DNA of 64,000 nucleotides. Origin: Paragonimus westermani. Lineage: Eukaryota > Platyhelminthes > Trematoda > Plagiorchiida > Troglotrematidae. The stretch is from NCBI GenBank assembly GCA_008508345.1, contig QNGE01001308.1, forward strand, positions 62,001-126,000, written 5' to 3'. The position numbers were made by a program, and so were the translations under genes. Position 1 is the stretch's first letter; the number at the start of each line of letters is the position of its first letter. The notes below the pieces were generated by a model. That model saw only the letters and a program-made list of their open reading frames with translations. It did not search any database and was not told the DNA's origin. Positions 46,700 to 59,753 of the stretch are shown here, in pieces.

Positions 46700-47250
46700 T
46701 CTACGCTAGAAAATTCTTCTGGATATCGTCGAAAAGGTAGAAGAAGAAGGGGGAAATCAAACAGCTCAAATGAACATTTCGCGTGCTACTAGGGGATGGT
46801 GAAGATTCACCGTTTACCCTCATACCAGTTGAGGTATGGCGGCAAAGTGGTTTAAGTGTGTTGACATACTTCTGAGACAATTTCAGGACTCTGTTCAAAA
46901 CTGCAGCGAGTGTCGGTCGCTTGAAAGTATGTTTGTATTCTGCCGGCTGCTTTAGTGTCACAGCCGTGGTGACAGGAGTTTGACCAGCTGTTCACGAATT
47001 TTTTTATTCACCTGTTGAATTCAGCTTGCGGAAGGTCACGGCGACCAGTATCCTCGACACGGTCGAGACGAGATTAATTTCTCGGTAGTTGTCGCACCTA
47101 GTACGAGCACCAGAAAGCGTCAGCTCAGGTCCGTGTTCCACAATTATTACAACTGCGCCCGTCGTTCCTGTTGAGGACTGGACGATGCGATGATGGTAAG
47201 CCTCTTACCGGGGACTGTCGCCTGGCATAGTGTTGAAGACGTCATGAAAT
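46700..47250 (-). mobile_element. LINE reverse transcriptase fragment
   Basis: On the minus strand, in shifting frames: RTRCDNYREINLVSTVSRIL (NYRGISL block), then LKQPAEYKHTFKRPTLAAV (LRQ..EhrhtyrRPT), LKPLCRHTSTGMRVNGE (LyS.TS.RVRayGE), and SCLISPFFFYLFDDI (GCPLSPFLFnF.iD). The block order is that of fluke LINEs with this tail type. The AFDSVD region and the catalytic YADD block are missing or unreadable. Stops and frameshifts make it inactive. Confidence 0.8.
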
Positions 47251-50200
47251 AGTTTCCGTCAAATGACCTTATAACTGCAAGTCAGTAAATTGTATTTGAT
47301 TCTAGTGGCTTTTTACAGTGCTGCGGACTGGAGAATATTGAACCGAATTCGTAGACTATTCCTGCTTTCTGTCAAAGTAGCTGGACCAATTCACGCTAAG
47401 TCACATTGTGCATGTCAGTTCCCGTGCAGCTGTAGTAGACAAAGGCAATGTATGGTTGTTTGAACTGCCGTTTAAAGAAACACACACCCAACCGGGTGCG
47501 AAAGTAAGTCGCACGATCGGGCACCACAGGGACAATTTATCGCTACCCCAGCTCTATCGAATGGTCGACGCTTTCTGACCAAAGGTCATATCGTGCATTT
47601 GACCCCAACATTTACAATCACATCACGTCACCACAACCCAGGACTCGTGAGGTTTGCCGAGGCTCTAACGCTTAGACGGTCTTTTCTGTCGCAAAACAAT
47701 TGTTCGCGCACCTAGCCACACAACTCATGCGAGTGCAACTCTGGCTTTTCAAACGATGTTCACTATCGCCCTCATTTATTTTAAGATGCCGTTTTTACAT
47801 ACTTTGGAGGAAAAGTAAGCGTTGACTGAGGGGGATTAAGCTTTTCAGACAAACTGGCTGTCAACACTGGCAGTCATAAAAACGTTGGCAAAAGTGTAAA
47901 ATGCCATCAATTGTCAGGGTTGTCACATTAAAACACACACTCTGGAAATTCAACAAAATGTTTTAAGTTACTCTCCGTTGTACCGAGGGGTTATCACAAG
48001 CAAGGCTGACGCTTCGGGATGGAATGTATTTTTCAAATTGTGAAGTATTTTTCCTAAATAAAACAGCCATCGTCAAACCCTTCGCCCTTGGGAAACCTAG
48101 AACAGATAGTAGACAGAAATCGATGACTGCGTAGTGGCATAGTCCTGGCCAGCGAACAGCTCCACATAAGAATGATAAGGTATTCCGCAAGGTCTGAAAG
48201 CCACGGATGCTTAAACGTGTACGTTATGGCTTACCTGCGGCAATGTAACAGATTAGTCGTGCTCTCCACAGTCTAGTCAATCTAAGCTGCGTGTTCATCC
48301 AGTTTTCATTCTTTGTGTGTCATAGCTTTGTCATTATGAACCCTAGTTACACCAGGATTGGTGAACGATGTTTTCATTCAGACTCGTTCATTATCGTAGA
48401 TCGCACACCTGAGAATACGCCATGTTTCCTCCAGCTCCCTAGCCCTACGATTGTGCCGAGCATAGTGCATGCATGTGATCTAACGCGATTGAATATTGTG
48501 GGCGAAGCTTTTCGTGTTCGCGATAACAGAGTACCGATCTGGACCAACACGTAAATTCCAGTTCTTAGTTCTTCGCAAATTGGATCGCAGCTGGTTGACT
48601 TGAAGTGAGAGTCGTGTTTGATCACGTTTTGACGACTCGGACATAAGCTAGAGGACGTCCTGTCCACTTACGCTATGCGCAAGATGAAAATGTTGATGGT
48701 TAGGCTAGAGATTTTCACTGGGTCTGGCCAAATAGATCGTATTTGGGAAACTGCAGCCACTGGTAGGTGTTTTGACGAACCGTACTGTCCATACTTTCGG
48801 GTGTACTACGATGTGCTCTGTTGAACAGTGACGAGTGATTCATGTTCTCATGGACATGTTAATTTGGCTTCAGTGGCGCTTGGATGTTCTTATTCAACAT
48901 CGAATGAAATTGAAGTCGTTGGCGGGTGATAGTCTCACCTTTCCGAGTGAATTAAGACCCTAACCAGATCACCGTTTTCTTGGTTGTCAATTAATATCCG
49001 AGCCTAATTCAAGTTGCTTGCTGGGTGCTGTCTTGTTACGCTTACGATCTCCATGCACGACCGTAAGTTTTATCTTTCCGATTTTGATTTTTAACTTGAC
49101 TGACTTTAAGGTGCTAGACTTAATTGCAAGCCTCTCAGGAATGCGTTGAATCCTCTTCACAAGGTGAGCACATAGGCGAATCTACTGGCTGACTTTTCAC
49201 GAGACTGATAGTCAAGTTCTATCGTCGATAGGATCAGCGCTTCATTCATTATCACTATGAATTGGAACAGTGATTGAGTATTTTCCTGGCAGACACTGCA
49301 TTTGGGGCTGGAAAACATCTTCTATGGTCCGTTTATTATGAGATTATTTGGTTACAACTTTTTATCTGGTTCGTTACTGGGTACGAAACGCTACTCTCGT
49401 TCCTCTTCTAACTTGTTAATACAGACGCCGTATTTCAAGCACTCGATACGTTTCGTGATCAACTTGTCCATTTATCACCTGTTTGACAGGTTTGAGACAT
49501 GTTCCTCTTCTGTCTTGCCAATTAATCGGTTCGAGTATGGTTTCCTGGTTTTACATTAGCATGACCGTTATATATCTGGGGCCCCATGACCGTGCAGTTT
49601 GCATGATATCGAGAGCCACTCGGGTTTCTCGACTTAATGATCACTTGATTTACCGCGATGCACTTAAACATGCACCCCCTAAGCTACTTTTCGGATAGAC
49701 CTCGTGCATCTTCATAACACGTTCTAGATTTACAATGTTGTCGAAAAATCCGATGTTCAAGGGCTAAAGTCTCCTATATTTTAGTCTGCACTGCTTGTAG
49801 CCTGTTGTTCTGGACTAAATCTGTCCTCGTTTTATAATCCAGCTGAAAACAGGGTACACTCGAACATAATACCACAATCTCGGCCCAGTTTACTTTGATT
49901 TCGCAGTTTGACCTTCACTACAATATACTTTATGTATTATGCTGAGGAAGTTGATCTTCCAGCATTTCTGTTCAACATTGCTGATTCTTTTAGGTCGATA
50001 CACTACAATAGTTTAATACTGTGGTATCTTAATAATCACAAAGGCTTTCGTTTTGTGCTGATATTTATTAAACTGTTGATTTTTTTGGCCGTCAACTGAA
50101 CCGTACCTGAACAGTAAACAGGGCTAAAATTGTGCCACATATAAGAAATTTCGCAGTGGTTGAAAGTTAGACTCAAAATGAATTTACAGGCATGTGACTC

Positions 50201-50739
50201 CCCAACCGGGCGCTCAAGCTAAGAATGAAAGCTCTAAAATACTGTCTTCACACCAGTTGGTCTGTTACTTCCCATTGTTGCACATCTACAATTCACGCAC
50301 TTATTTGAGGGACGGACTGTGTAAGTGCGAAAGCTTGTGGATCTTTAATAAATTCAGTGCTTTTTTCGTAACTTGAGCCACTGAGGAGCCACCGTGGTCA
50401 CAACCTCAGGTTACACAATCACTATCCAATCAAGTAGCATACAGGGCTTGTTTTATTTGCAACCTCTGGCTTTATTTTCGAATATAAATACACTGACGTG
50501 ACCACGCGAATTGATCGCGATCAATCGGTGTGCTGGTTTCGAGCGTACTTTTGCTTTGTTGCAAGCGTTCATCATGTTCAACCAGCAGAATGCCTAGCGT
50601 TGATTGTCAATGAATTGGAGGCTGGAGATGTCTTATCATTCTGGCTCCCATATCCGGTACGCTTCGATTTGTATCTTTCTTGCAAACGGCTGGTCCCGGT
50701 GACCACCACAGAAGTGATGGACAGCTGTTTCAACCTAGT

Positions 50740-50840
50740 TGGGTTGCATCAGCACCACACACGCCGGAGAATCTAACTCACGACCTGTGAGTTAGTGGTA
50801 GATTGTAGCCCATGCACTTATCCACTGGAATACTAAGTCA
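50740..50840 (-). mobile_element. tRNA-derived SINE-like element, copy 3
   Basis: Minus strand reads ccagtggataagtgcatgg, then a box B-like ggtcgtgagttagattctcc, followed by ggcgtgtgtggtgctgatg. The last part matches copy 1 (agcgtgcgtggagtagatg), which ties the copies together as one family. Confidence 0.5.
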
Positions 50841-52069
50841 CAGTCACCCGACCAATGTGCGTATCCCCGTTGAAATTCAGTCGTTGTGTGCTCAAGTATG
50901 TTGACCGCAGCTACTCTATTGATGTCATATTACACATGACCGAATAAGTACCACATTTCAACGTCCGTGAGTAAAACTCAAATCGCCTAATCTAGTGATT
51001 GGAAACATGTTCCTCGTTAACTCTGATCGCGAACTGCATACTCAGGATTCAGCCGCTAATTTGAAACAACTAGGCTGATTCGGCTAACTCAATTCCGATT
51101 CGTTTATTGATCAACTTTTAGGGATTTTGAATGTTACAAGTTTAATAGCGCCCGCATTTCCCCACGCCTTTCGCGTTTGGACGAGTTTTTGAACGAACCC
51201 GTTCGGAAGAAAGTCTTCTCAGTTTTAGATTGTCCACGATTTTGACATTTTTGTTAGTTAATGTGAAACAATTCTTTTCCTTACTGAACTTTAATAAGAC
51301 AGTGAGAACACGTGAATCCTGTGGAATACTTCATTTGATTTTTCTTCTCAGATGGATGCATGCCACACATATGTAACCGCCAGTAGTACGATAGGTTTTT
51401 CCATCTCAGGAGTTCATGACGTTCCGTCAGTGCCCATCAAGTGTTTCCTTCTAATTTTGGTGGTGAGCCGCACAGATGTTGTTTTCTGCACCTTGTTGGG
51501 GCATGTCGCACCGTACAGTCGTTTGATTGACGTCATCGAGATAATGCAAAATCTTTTAAGCTTGCTGGTGCCCATCATCCTTCTGTTTTATTCGGAAGAT
51601 TGAAGACGAATTGCTGATTTGAAAGTAAGAGCAGGCGTACCTCGTTGATACTAAATGGAAACACAGGTGCCAATTGCCATGTAATACAGTCTCAGCCTCT
51701 CTTGGTACTAGTATTTCAGTTCACAACATTGCTTCCTAATCGTTGTCATCACTGCCGAGTTCGCCCAAGGTCGTTGCCTAACCCGAGAATGATCTCGATT
51801 GAATTAGCAGTTTGAAATCTATCATGGTACGTGCCTCGGTGGTCATTTTCTGCTGTAGGGTCTATTCAATTGTCCCTGTTCCTAACAATGCGTGCTTAAA
51901 GAGTAGATGTATTTTTGAACTGTATCAACTGCTCATCATCTGTCTGTTTGTTTTCTTGTGCTGGAGTCTCAAACTTCAGAAGACTAATCATCTGGTTTTT
52001 AACCCATGATTTTGCTCACGGTGGATAAGCCCTTCCAGCATTGTATCATTAACCATTTCTCACTGCCAG

Positions 52070-52328
52070 GTGATGGTGTCGGCGAGCACCCGACCCAAGC
52101 TCTCCTAGACGTATTCACAATACGTGAGGAGATTGGCACGGTTAACGGCCTTACTGTCACCATGGTGGGTGATTTGGCCAACGGGCGGACAGTTCACAGT
52201 TTGGCACGGCTACTGTGTCTGTACAACGTGAAACTTCGCTATGTGACTCATTGTGACGAACTCCGTATGCCTGAGGACGTGAAGCAGTATGTAGCAGCGC
52301 GAGGTATTCCTCAGGAGGAAGTACCCAG
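52070..52328 (+). CDS. CAD: CAD exon 17: transcarbamylase, aspartate-binding domain
   Basis: Residues 1528 (Gly, split) to 1613 plus two bases. Reads [20 protein letters not shown] with His1534 and Gln1537 of the active site, then [20 protein letters not shown], containing the catalytic Arg, and [20 protein letters not shown]. Human CAD has KHGRTVHSL where this has ANGRTVHSL. Acceptor ctgccag ends at 52069. Donor is gttggt at 52329, a weak site fixed by the split Ser codon (ag|c). Confidence 0.95.
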
Positions 52329-53299
52329 GTTGGTCTGCAATGAGTTTGAAGTGGAACACTTTTTCTCTATGGGATCTTGTATGTCATATAGCAACCCGTT
52401 TGCTGAGAGACGGTAATATGTTTATCTAGTCGACATTAACGCACGAAATCTACCAAAGGGTGTTTTGCTCAGCAGTAGATGCTCATGAGTAAATCAACTA
52501 TTAGCTTAGCAAATTGGTCGCTATATTTTTTCAAACCGTTTTTCATCAGAATTATGGAGTTACGGCTAAAGGGTGAACTCTCTCCTCTAAAGATCCTCCG
52601 TGTAAAATGAAAAATGGTCTGAAATTCACTCAATTATAAACTGTTTGTTAATATCGTTTACATCTTAGGATTACAGTCAAGTGGGAATACTGCAGAGGAG
52701 AGTGAATCCCAAATCCTGACGGCATCAAAGGAAGAAAGAGGATGATTGATAATCGAGTGCAACAGCGTGGTGACGTTGCGTAATTTGTACGACTGAGTAT
52801 AAATTGCTGCTTAGAGTAAGAATGGAAAGATGAATATATTTAGTCAATCCTGCCTGAACCCTTTGCCCAAAGCACGCAGACCATAGGGAGTAAGATAAGT
52901 GGCCGGACTCGTCTGTGTGGACCTTCATGATGCCAAGTATTGTTCCAGGATCAGGCATTCCTACTTTCGATACTGAAACTGTCCCGATTGGAATGTGGGC
53001 GGTACCGCCTACTACTTACATAACACCATCTTCTCAGCTGACAATATCGTTGGTGAAATGTCAGCAAGGGTAGCTGATCTATGCCATCTGTGACCTCAAA
53101 ATACCGTCCGTTTGTTGCTGAAAGGAAGAGTGTAGAATACTTTTGTGCGATCTATTTCTATTTTTAAATTGGAAACTTGGCATGTTCTCGAAGAGGGTAT
53201 TGGCGGAACTGTTGTATTTGTTCATTGTCTGTCCGTTCACCTGCACCATGTGGGTTTAGTCGTATGAGCCATACAGCCGTTCACTGATCCGTATTTCCA

Positions 53300-54190
53300 C
53301 ATTCTTCAAACACACAACCCACCATTGGAATTCAAGCGTTCTGAAATACAGAACACACGCAGTGTATTGAGAAACACTTTCACGGATGTCGAATTCTCCA
53401 TGGAGCTAGAATAGAACAAGCTGCCTTTCTTGGACGTTTCAGTCGGTCGAATACCTGATGGAACACTGGAAACGTCCGTTTACCGAAAACAAACTGGTGT
53501 GGACCGAGTCACTGCAGCCATCCAAACTGTCACAAGAACTGCTTGCGAGCTCTGTTTAAAGGCGCAGAAACAGATTGCAGCACCGCAGAACTCAGAAGAA
53601 AGAGAAGAAAGTACCTCTACCGGGCATTTCTTCGGCACGCATCTCTATTGTAGCGAGAAGGCGTCCAATAAAACACGATCTTTATTGTCCAAATNAAGCC
53701 TGAACTCTACAGGTCAATGAACGAAACGAACTGTTCTGGAATACATCAAATAAATATCAGAAATCATTTGAGGTCTTCTGGGAACACGGCATCACGGCGA
53801 CACACGAACCAACCGCAACCATGCACATAATACTGTCAAAAACAAAAAACTGCCTAAATCAACTGATAAAAGAAATGCGATATAAAAAATCAATTGTAAC
53901 AACTACGACAAACGTTACGTCAAACAGACCAGACGCAATCTGTTTTTGAGACATACTAGCATGAAATAGCCTTCAAGAGGCAAACACTTTTTGCTGATCT
54001 CCGTCCACAAGGATTGAGCTGGACACACTAGCAACATGGACGCCAGAGAGTTCCTTGCCCACGCAAACTCCAAACACGCAAGATAATTTCTGGAAGCCTG
54101 ATATTCGTTTACCAGCTCGACTGATAGACACATTAAATTGAACAAAATCTATGGGCCAGTACGGAACTAGTGCTTGGGGAGACAAACTCA
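53300..54190 (+). mobile_element. Penelope-like element remnant
   Basis: On the + strand: FTDVEFSMELE, a stop, then KLPFLDVSVGRIPDGTLETS and VYRKQT (53390-53490). Further on, at about 53900, NNYDKRYVKQTRRNL resembles the GIY-YIG core (CDKVYIGQTGRSL). Near 54040-54170, FLAHANSKHAR*FLEA*YSF is followed by a stretch ending RHIKLNKIYGPVRN, the C-terminal block found in one PLE subgroup. Numerous stops and frameshifts are present. The stretch caataaaacacgatctttat (53667-53686) has a near match at 35569-35587 in the PLE at 34.7 kb. One ambiguous base lies at 53695. Confidence 0.75.
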
Positions 54191-55431
54191 GTCACAACCA
54201 AACACCGTCGTATAACTAAACCGCATGAACACAAACAAATCAACATAATGGTTTAAGATTAACAACAGGCAACCGGTCAGTTCGAAATACAAAGGAGGAT
54301 AAAACTTACCCGGCCGAAGCTCAAAAAGACCATAAGCAACCAATCGAATCCAGGATCAGATAGTTGGGGACCAAATGCGACCGACCGGGTCAAAGGTTTA
54401 ATGACAACCAGAGATACGAGATCAGACTTCGGGTCAAATGGTCATCCCACAGTTGTATGTAGAAACAGATATCCACCGACCTTCGCTAATCGTACCGCTC
54501 AATTTTGTGCGCTCGAGCCCTTACGAACTGGTGATACCCACTCCGTCGGTGACGAAATGTCTACAATCTAAGCTCGGTGAACAATCCTACATCATAGTCA
54601 GTTATGCATCCACCTACACGGTCTATGTTGGATGGATTCGACACTCCGTATGCCGGTTGGGCATTCACTCCACGAGACAGTACTCATCGGTAGTTTGGTG
54701 AAACCGCGAGGCTGTCGAGCAACGGCATGCTCACAAAATGTGTGGTTGCTGTCTGTTACCTTGAGTAAAATAGAGTAGATGTCACCTGCCCCTTTAGAGA
54801 CTTTGTGATCGTTCGGAACGTTGATCAAAAATGCTATCTGGCCTAGCAAATTACCGCGATGGTTATGGTATCTACACCCACTTTGTCTTGTTTTATCTAC
54901 TTTTCTTACTCTTTTCATTGATATTCCCCTTCTTCGGGAATCTTTCCAGTCTCTATTGCTGCCAACGATGGCCCGACCATCCGAACCATCACGTTGAGCT
55001 CATGATGAATTATGAGTGAATGAATGAATAGATGAATTGGCTTTAGTTGAGGAGCGCACAGCTCTGTCCTAAGCACTCTGCGACAGTCGTGTTGGGAACC
55101 CACATCGGATGCATAACTGATACTGAGAAGTGAAGAAAAATTGCATATACTTATAGTGTAGCGTAAGTCCTCACCAATTTGACGGATTCGCCGGATTTCT
55201 GTATTAAGTTACATTCCCAGTTTTAGAACCACATGGACTGGATATTGCTGGACTGTTCTAAACAATCTTGGCTACCTGGGCTAGAACCCGTTACCGTCAC
55301 GCTACTTCGGACTCTGGAGTACTACGCAGTTCGGAATAAATATCACTCCAAAATGTTTTATTCATAGAAATAAAACTCAGTCGGCTTACTCCCAAAAAGT
55401 TGTTACTTTCTTACTACTTACCACCTTATCC

Positions 55432-55753
55432 TCCTCCTCATCATCATAGACAGCAATACACCAGTGGCTCACACTAATGGTTAACTGCCACACAACCATG
55501 AAGAAAAAGCAAACCCTATATAGAAAGAGAGAAGGAAAGAAAAGAAGTGAACAGGAAGGAACCTAAATACTGAAAATGACTACGTCCACATGCAACCATT
55601 CAGCATCAAGGTGCCTACACTTTGCAAACAAACAAACAACCGAAGTGCAAGTGAGGGTAAGGCGTCATCAACAAGACAGCTTCTTTACGGCTTTCACTGC
55701 CCCACGTCATTAAATGTACTCAGTTCACAGACAACTCGGCCAAACAATGACAA
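55432..55753 (+). repeat. Unnamed interspersed repeat family, copy 3
   Basis: Most complete copy: it begins cctcctcatcatcatagacagc, has a purine-rich centre (aagaaaaagcaaacc, gaaaggaag), then gactacgtccacatgcaacc and attcagcatcaaggtgcct, and ends near gttcacagacaactcgg. Its reverse complement aligns with 7838-8150 over nearly the whole length. No coding frame. Confidence 0.65.
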
Positions 55754-58700
55754 CATTCATACTTATCCTACTGAAACCTCTTCATTCTATCAGAACTCAG
55801 ACAGGTGGCTTTAGGTGACCCTATCCAAAAACCTCGACTACCGTAATCATATAACACGAGCAAACAGTGGTGTTCGATGTTTCTACTATTTCACTAGGAA
55901 AACTTTATGGCATTAATATTAAAAGTATACGTTTATTTGATAAATGGATAAACAGGTGGCAACCACATAGAAGTTGGCGAGTATTGACACAGGTGTACAT
56001 GTATGACTGTTGCAAAGGGAGAGTACGTGAATAAAATTGGGCTGATCGCGAAAACCGTAAATTATAATTATCAGGATTGATCAAATGTATTCGTCGCTTT
56101 CCTCATTTGACAATGAAAAGTTTGCTGATTGGGCGGTTAACGGAGGAAAGTTTGGATTTCAGGCGACGATGACTTGACGGTCGAAAACGTATGGAACAAA
56201 ATAGGATTGTTAATTTTAAATGTAATAAGGCAGAGGAAGAGATGGGTGCGAATAAGGAATGAACAGATGGAAGATTCCCTCTCAATGATGGACTTATCTT
56301 ACACACAGTCAAACGTGATTGTGTTTGTATCTTGTGGTTATATGAATTCGAGTTGACCTTACACAGGTGAACCTCGAAGAAACGGTCATTTTGGTGCCAC
56401 ATAGCCCATGACCAAAATCACATCGATCATTCTGCTAGGCTGCGAGCACTTCATCTCCTTACTACTTTAACAAACGTCTAACAGGTGCTGTTTCATTCAG
56501 ACCTATACGATGAGACGAACATACTAAAGGACTATCCGAACGCTAATCAGTTGTTCACGTAAAACCAACTTGGCTGTCTGACCATCATTGTATTGTCGAC
56601 TTCGACTACTTAATGTGCCGACCAATCTTGAGTAAATTAGTGTACTCAAGAAGTGTGGAGCCGAGATGGTCCTGTTCAGTGATTCTTCCTTGATCTGGCG
56701 GGAGCTGCACTGACTTAAGCTGCCAAGATGATAGTAGACATGTAAGGCGTTCAGTGACCATGGTTAAGAGAACACACGATAGCAATAGTTGCATTTGCGT
56801 CTGGTTGAGATGAGGAAGTGTTCGAACATTGTTTAGAGAAAGCTATACTTTTAGCGTGGCTATTATCGTGGCCACCAAATACGTTGGGTCCAGGAAGTTG
56901 TTGGTTGCACGAAATCCATCGCAAGGTTAAGGAAAATACGGAACGACCACGAGTTCTCTTCTCTATGGCTGACTTGTATCCTCATCCTTTGGCAGTAATG
57001 CATCGTCATTCTTTTCGGTGACACGTCACACAAAGTGTATATACACGTTTCCAACTGTTGCTTCTGGTACCTCGTCATCCGGGTGTTGAGACCTACTTTT
57101 TAGTTCCGACGCGTATGAGTCGTGCTGTGCTACTCGCAAACGAAGGCGTATGCTATACAACAACTGCATCATCATACGCATTCAGTTTATCGATGGGCAG
57201 CTATAGCAATCCCTGTTGTTATCAATTGTTTACCTGCAAATGCTGGGGTATCTAACGAACGGATCGCGGTAGCTTTGCCACTAACTAGAATACAAAATTT
57301 GGGATGTTTAGAGCGAATTTCAAAAAAACTCATGGGTTGGATGAGATAATCGAAAAACATTGATAGAATGGTTGATCCCAGTTGAGCGTGTGAGATTTCA
57401 TCAGTACGTTATTTCTGCATTCCGAATGATGTTCTCAAATAATATCAAACAAACAGTGTTTTGTTACAACTACATATCTCACCTCACAATGACAGTGTGT
57501 TTGGTATACACAGAATGAAGAGCATTAATATTGTTGTAAACCCTTGACTCAATACGCTGGTTCGTCCACGGTATAATAAGACGATTGATAGGAAATCGGA
57601 TTCTTCTCCTCTGTCCGGAAAATCACGTGGCGGTCCTCGTTAGTTGCGTTCAAGACAAACCGAAAGACGGGTGCAAAAACGAAGTTTGTTCTGCTCCGAG
57701 AGCGTGTGCGACAAGGTGGAAATTGCATGGTATCTATGGGGTGCATTGTGACTTACCAACACAGAAGGACAGATATCAAGAAGTAGTCAAGGTCAATAAG
57801 CCACTATTGAGCACAGCGGAATAGAGACCAAACAGGTAAAATAATAGTGAAGATCACTTCTCGAATGTTCAAGACATTTCGGCTTATTATGATTGGATAG
57901 GATCGTTTTATCAAGGAATGGGGCGGTTTTGGACGAAAAAAATGGGTTCCTCTGACAAATATTTAATATACGTTTTGGCAGCGAAAACATTAACGGGGTG
58001 GAGGAGATCCGCTACAAGAGACGTATTTTCAATGACACTGTTAAGGTACTTGTGTTTATGTTACCCTTGGTACCACTGTTTTGTTTTGCCAGAGTGACGT
58101 GACGATTAGTGAATATACGCACCTGGTACACTAAATCAGTGTAGGGATTTGTTATTTTTCAACATTTTCTGGTCTTTAACTGTCTTGTTTGTTTTTATGA
58201 ATCACACCTTTTGAACAATACCCTTGTTGTGCGTTCATGAGAAATGGTGGCACATTACGCATCTACCGCTACATTGTCTAATGTCCGACTTCAGTGCCTG
58301 GCAGTGTGCTACAAATTGCTGGCTCCAAAACTTGTGACATTTTTCTAGCAAAACGTCCCTTTTTTTAATGCGAATGAACTTTTTTGGATGTTTGTTTGCT
58401 TGAATGGGGTTCCCAAAATTTCTTCCGTGTGTGAGTCACATTTGGAGTAGTATAGTCCTTGATGACTCTAGAACAAGCGAGTTTGCCGAACAGAATACAC
58501 CTGTTTATGACACTTGACTGGTCGTTAATGCCGCCTTTCCTCTTTTTCTTGTGTGTATTCATTTCGGCTGTAACATTTTTGGCATCGAGCCCAGTATGGC
58601 ACTTTGAACCATTTGCCCCAGCTGTAAACAAAGTGGCAGATTCGAAAAAATAGAAGTCTTCTTTAGTAAATGTGAAGAGGGAGTCAAGTTGCAGTAGCTA

Positions 58701-59373
58701 ATTTCTATGTTTAATTTTTCTGTGGTGAAAATCTACTTCATCCATCAGATACTTGCTCATTCTCCGTTTGATCATGATAGACGGTCACTTTTATCACATT
58801 GACTTATCCACAAGGATGTAATTTTCGTTGTGCATCGTCCACTGTTGTTTCATACCCACCAACAGTCCATCTTATGGGACATTTAGGGGGTTCAAGGTCA
58901 TTTGTTTTCTGTAGCCATAGTGAGTACATTGGGTCACCACCATCGAAAATTGTATAATAGTAGTACTAATAGCAAAATCCTCCTACCTGTTTTATTTCCC
59001 TCTCCATTAACTTTTCAAACGTGTTCCTAATCCGCTTGTAGTTTTGTGATTACTGATCACTAAATAAATTGCAGTATTTCACTTTTTGTAGCCCCTCGTT
59101 TATCCCTCTAATAATAATTTAATATATATAATGAGCGAAGTGTGTTTCAGGCGTACTTATTGACTTTGACGCTTTTTTTTATAGCAAACTTCTCCGTATA
59201 GCACGTTTGCCATCTGGTAAGGAGATATAGTCGCTTGTGACCTTTGACGTGCTATGTTGACACCATCTCATATCACTATGGACTACCGTATACCGTTTCT
59301 TGCTTGTCCAAATAATGACACTAATTGCAAGTATACCGTGTTAACTTTAGATTGGCCCATCTTCTATTTTTAG

Positions 59374-59662
59374 CTTGGCCGCAGCACTGCCGGACACGGA
59401 CGTTCTCTACATGACCCGTGTACAGGCGGAACGTATTCGCACCTCTGACGCGATGACCGCTGGTCAGTTTGTTATTACCCCCGAGCTGATGACGCTCGCC
59501 AAAAAGTCTGGCATGATAGTCATGCACCCGTTGCCTCGTGTTGGCGAGATCAGCCCGAGTTTTGACTCTGACCCTCGAGCAGCCTATTTCCGACAGGCAG
59601 AGTACGGTATGTACGTCCGCATGGCTCTGCTCGCCATCTTATTAGCCGATCCGAAGCATTAA
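59374..59662 (+). CDS. CAD: CAD exon 18: C-terminus of aspartate transcarbamylase
   Basis: Residues 1614 (split Ser) to 1709, then TAA. Reads [18 protein letters not shown] (Arg-x-Gln substrate contacts), [20 protein letters not shown] with the Pro-Leu cis loop, and [20 protein letters not shown]. The protein ends ILLADPKH, almost exactly where human CAD ends. Acceptor atttttag ends at 59373. Confidence 0.97.
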
Positions 59663-59747
59663 TTGTCGTCCGTTTTTCTCGCAAACTGGCTGGTGAACAA
59701 TATCAGTGTGCCATCTCATTGATTCGTAGCTATGTATGTTTATACGG

Positions 59748-59753
59748 AATAAA
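59748..59753 (+). terminator. Polyadenylation signal AATAAA of CAD
   Basis: Canonical hexamer 86 bp after the stop codon, followed by a T-rich stretch. It gives a 3' untranslated region of about 100 nt. It is the first canonical hexamer after the stop. Confidence 0.75.

Larger units (their letters stand above)
45538..52069 (+). other. CAD intron 16 (6.5 kb)
   Basis: Contains a LINE reverse transcriptase fragment on the minus strand (46700-47250) and a SINE-like copy (about 50740-50840). Otherwise no recognisable content. Several 60-97 codon open frames between 47.9 and 51.6 kb lack family similarity. Confidence 0.75.
52329..59373 (+). other. CAD intron 17 (7.0 kb)
   Basis: Contains a PLE remnant (53300-54190) and the best-preserved copy of the unnamed repeat family (55432-55753). 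The stretches 52329-53299, 54191-55431 and 55754-59373 show nothing I can name. Confidence 0.75.
641..59753 (+). other. CAD: CAD gene, 3' portion (18 exons, 17 introns)
   Basis: Spliced model of the trifunctional pyrimidine enzyme CAD. Exons: 641-934, 5907-6212, 8677-9082, 14446-14659, 20088-20316, 23542-24180, 26266-26489, 27789-27920, 28846-28982, 30947-31205, 31344-31659, 32059-32290, 33247-33765, 38095-38264, 44718-44972, 45288-45537, 52070-52328, 59374-59662. Every junction has compatible phase and the sum is 5130 nt, giving 1709 residues plus TAA. Domain order (synthetase, dihydroorotase, linker, transcarbamylase) is that of animal CAD, where the whole protein is about 2200 residues, so roughly 500 N-terminal residues (glutaminase and start of the synthetase) lie off the left edge. 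Residue numbers used in the exon entries count from the first codon at 641. The family assignment is certain; individual splice sites were chosen by eye, without transcript data. All splice sites are GT-AG except the donor after exon 11. Confidence 0.95.
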
